The notes below the pieces were generated by a model that was not told where the DNA came from, ran no database searches, and worked only from the letters and a program-made list of their open reading frames with translations. A stretch of DNA of 64,000 nt from Sinotaia quadrata (Eukaryota > Mollusca > Gastropoda > Architaenioglossa > Viviparidae), in NCBI GenBank assembly GCA_028829895.1, contig CM054182.1, positions 18,403,001 through 18,467,000 of the forward strand, written 5' to 3'. Position 1 is the stretch's first letter, and the number at the start of each line of letters is the position of its first letter. This document shows, in pieces, positions 63,851 to 64,000 of the stretch. Position numbers and translations under genes: made by a program.

Positions 63851-64000
63851 AGCATAATGTCGATTATGAAATTAAAATAAGCATATTTTAGATCCAAGTT
63901 GAAGCTTGATCTCTTTGTAATAACAGTGGATTTGCTGGTGGACATCTTTAAATAAGGGGATAAGGCAAATTTGAGATGTGCTTGTTGACAGCCAAAGCTA

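Overview
This is a eukaryotic, AT-rich (by eye about 70% A+T), intron-rich animal window. There are no operons, and every recognisable gene is split by GT-AG introns. The intronic and intergenic DNA is full of microsatellites, 26-91 bp tandem arrays, small inverted-repeat elements and a decayed endonuclease/reverse-transcriptase (RTE-like) fragment. The proteins are clearly metazoan. The style (AT-rich, DMC1 spread over 18 kb, RTE-type fragments common in lophotrochozoans) suggests a mollusc or related invertebrate, but that placement is inference.

Layout. (1) 1-5.1 kb, minus strand: two internal exons of SNU13 (NHP2L1/15.5K), with the 3' exons beyond the left edge and the start exon only tentatively placed, followed by a CpG-richer, ETS-motif-bearing promoter-like stretch. 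(2) 5.76-6.46 kb, plus strand: a possible two-exon gene for a small, very basic protein, unrecognised and uncertain, with a poly(A) signal. (3) 6.97-25.3 kb, plus strand: a complete 13-exon DMC1 gene, 341 residues, every exon junction in phase. (4) 25.4-37.65 kb: intergenic DNA with many repeats, an exact 353-bp tandem duplication, an RTE-like fragment and two weak candidate terminal exons on the minus strand. (5) 37.66-63.65 kb, minus strand: twelve exons of a SUN1/SUN2-type gene, covering the transmembrane segment, the lumenal coiled coil and the full SUN domain to the stop codon. Its N-terminal nucleoplasmic exons lie beyond the right edge.

How the genes relate. DMC1 is the meiosis-specific strand-exchange recombinase. 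SUN proteins form the inner-membrane half of the LINC complex, which moves meiotic chromosome ends and anchors nuclei. SNU13 is a K-turn RNA-binding protein of the U4/U6.U5 tri-snRNP and box C/D snoRNPs. In human, DMC1 and SUN2 both lie in 22q13.1 and SNU13 in 22q13.2, so the neighbourhood looks like retained ancestral animal linkage rather than a functional cluster. I found no bacterial-type system, CRISPR array or rRNA. The most interesting new structure is in the mobile and tandem DNA: a TTAA-flanked MITE with an unoccupied paralogous site nearby, a 2.6-kb inverted-repeat element inserted inside a tandem array, and a 69-bp array running into a DMC1 splice acceptor.
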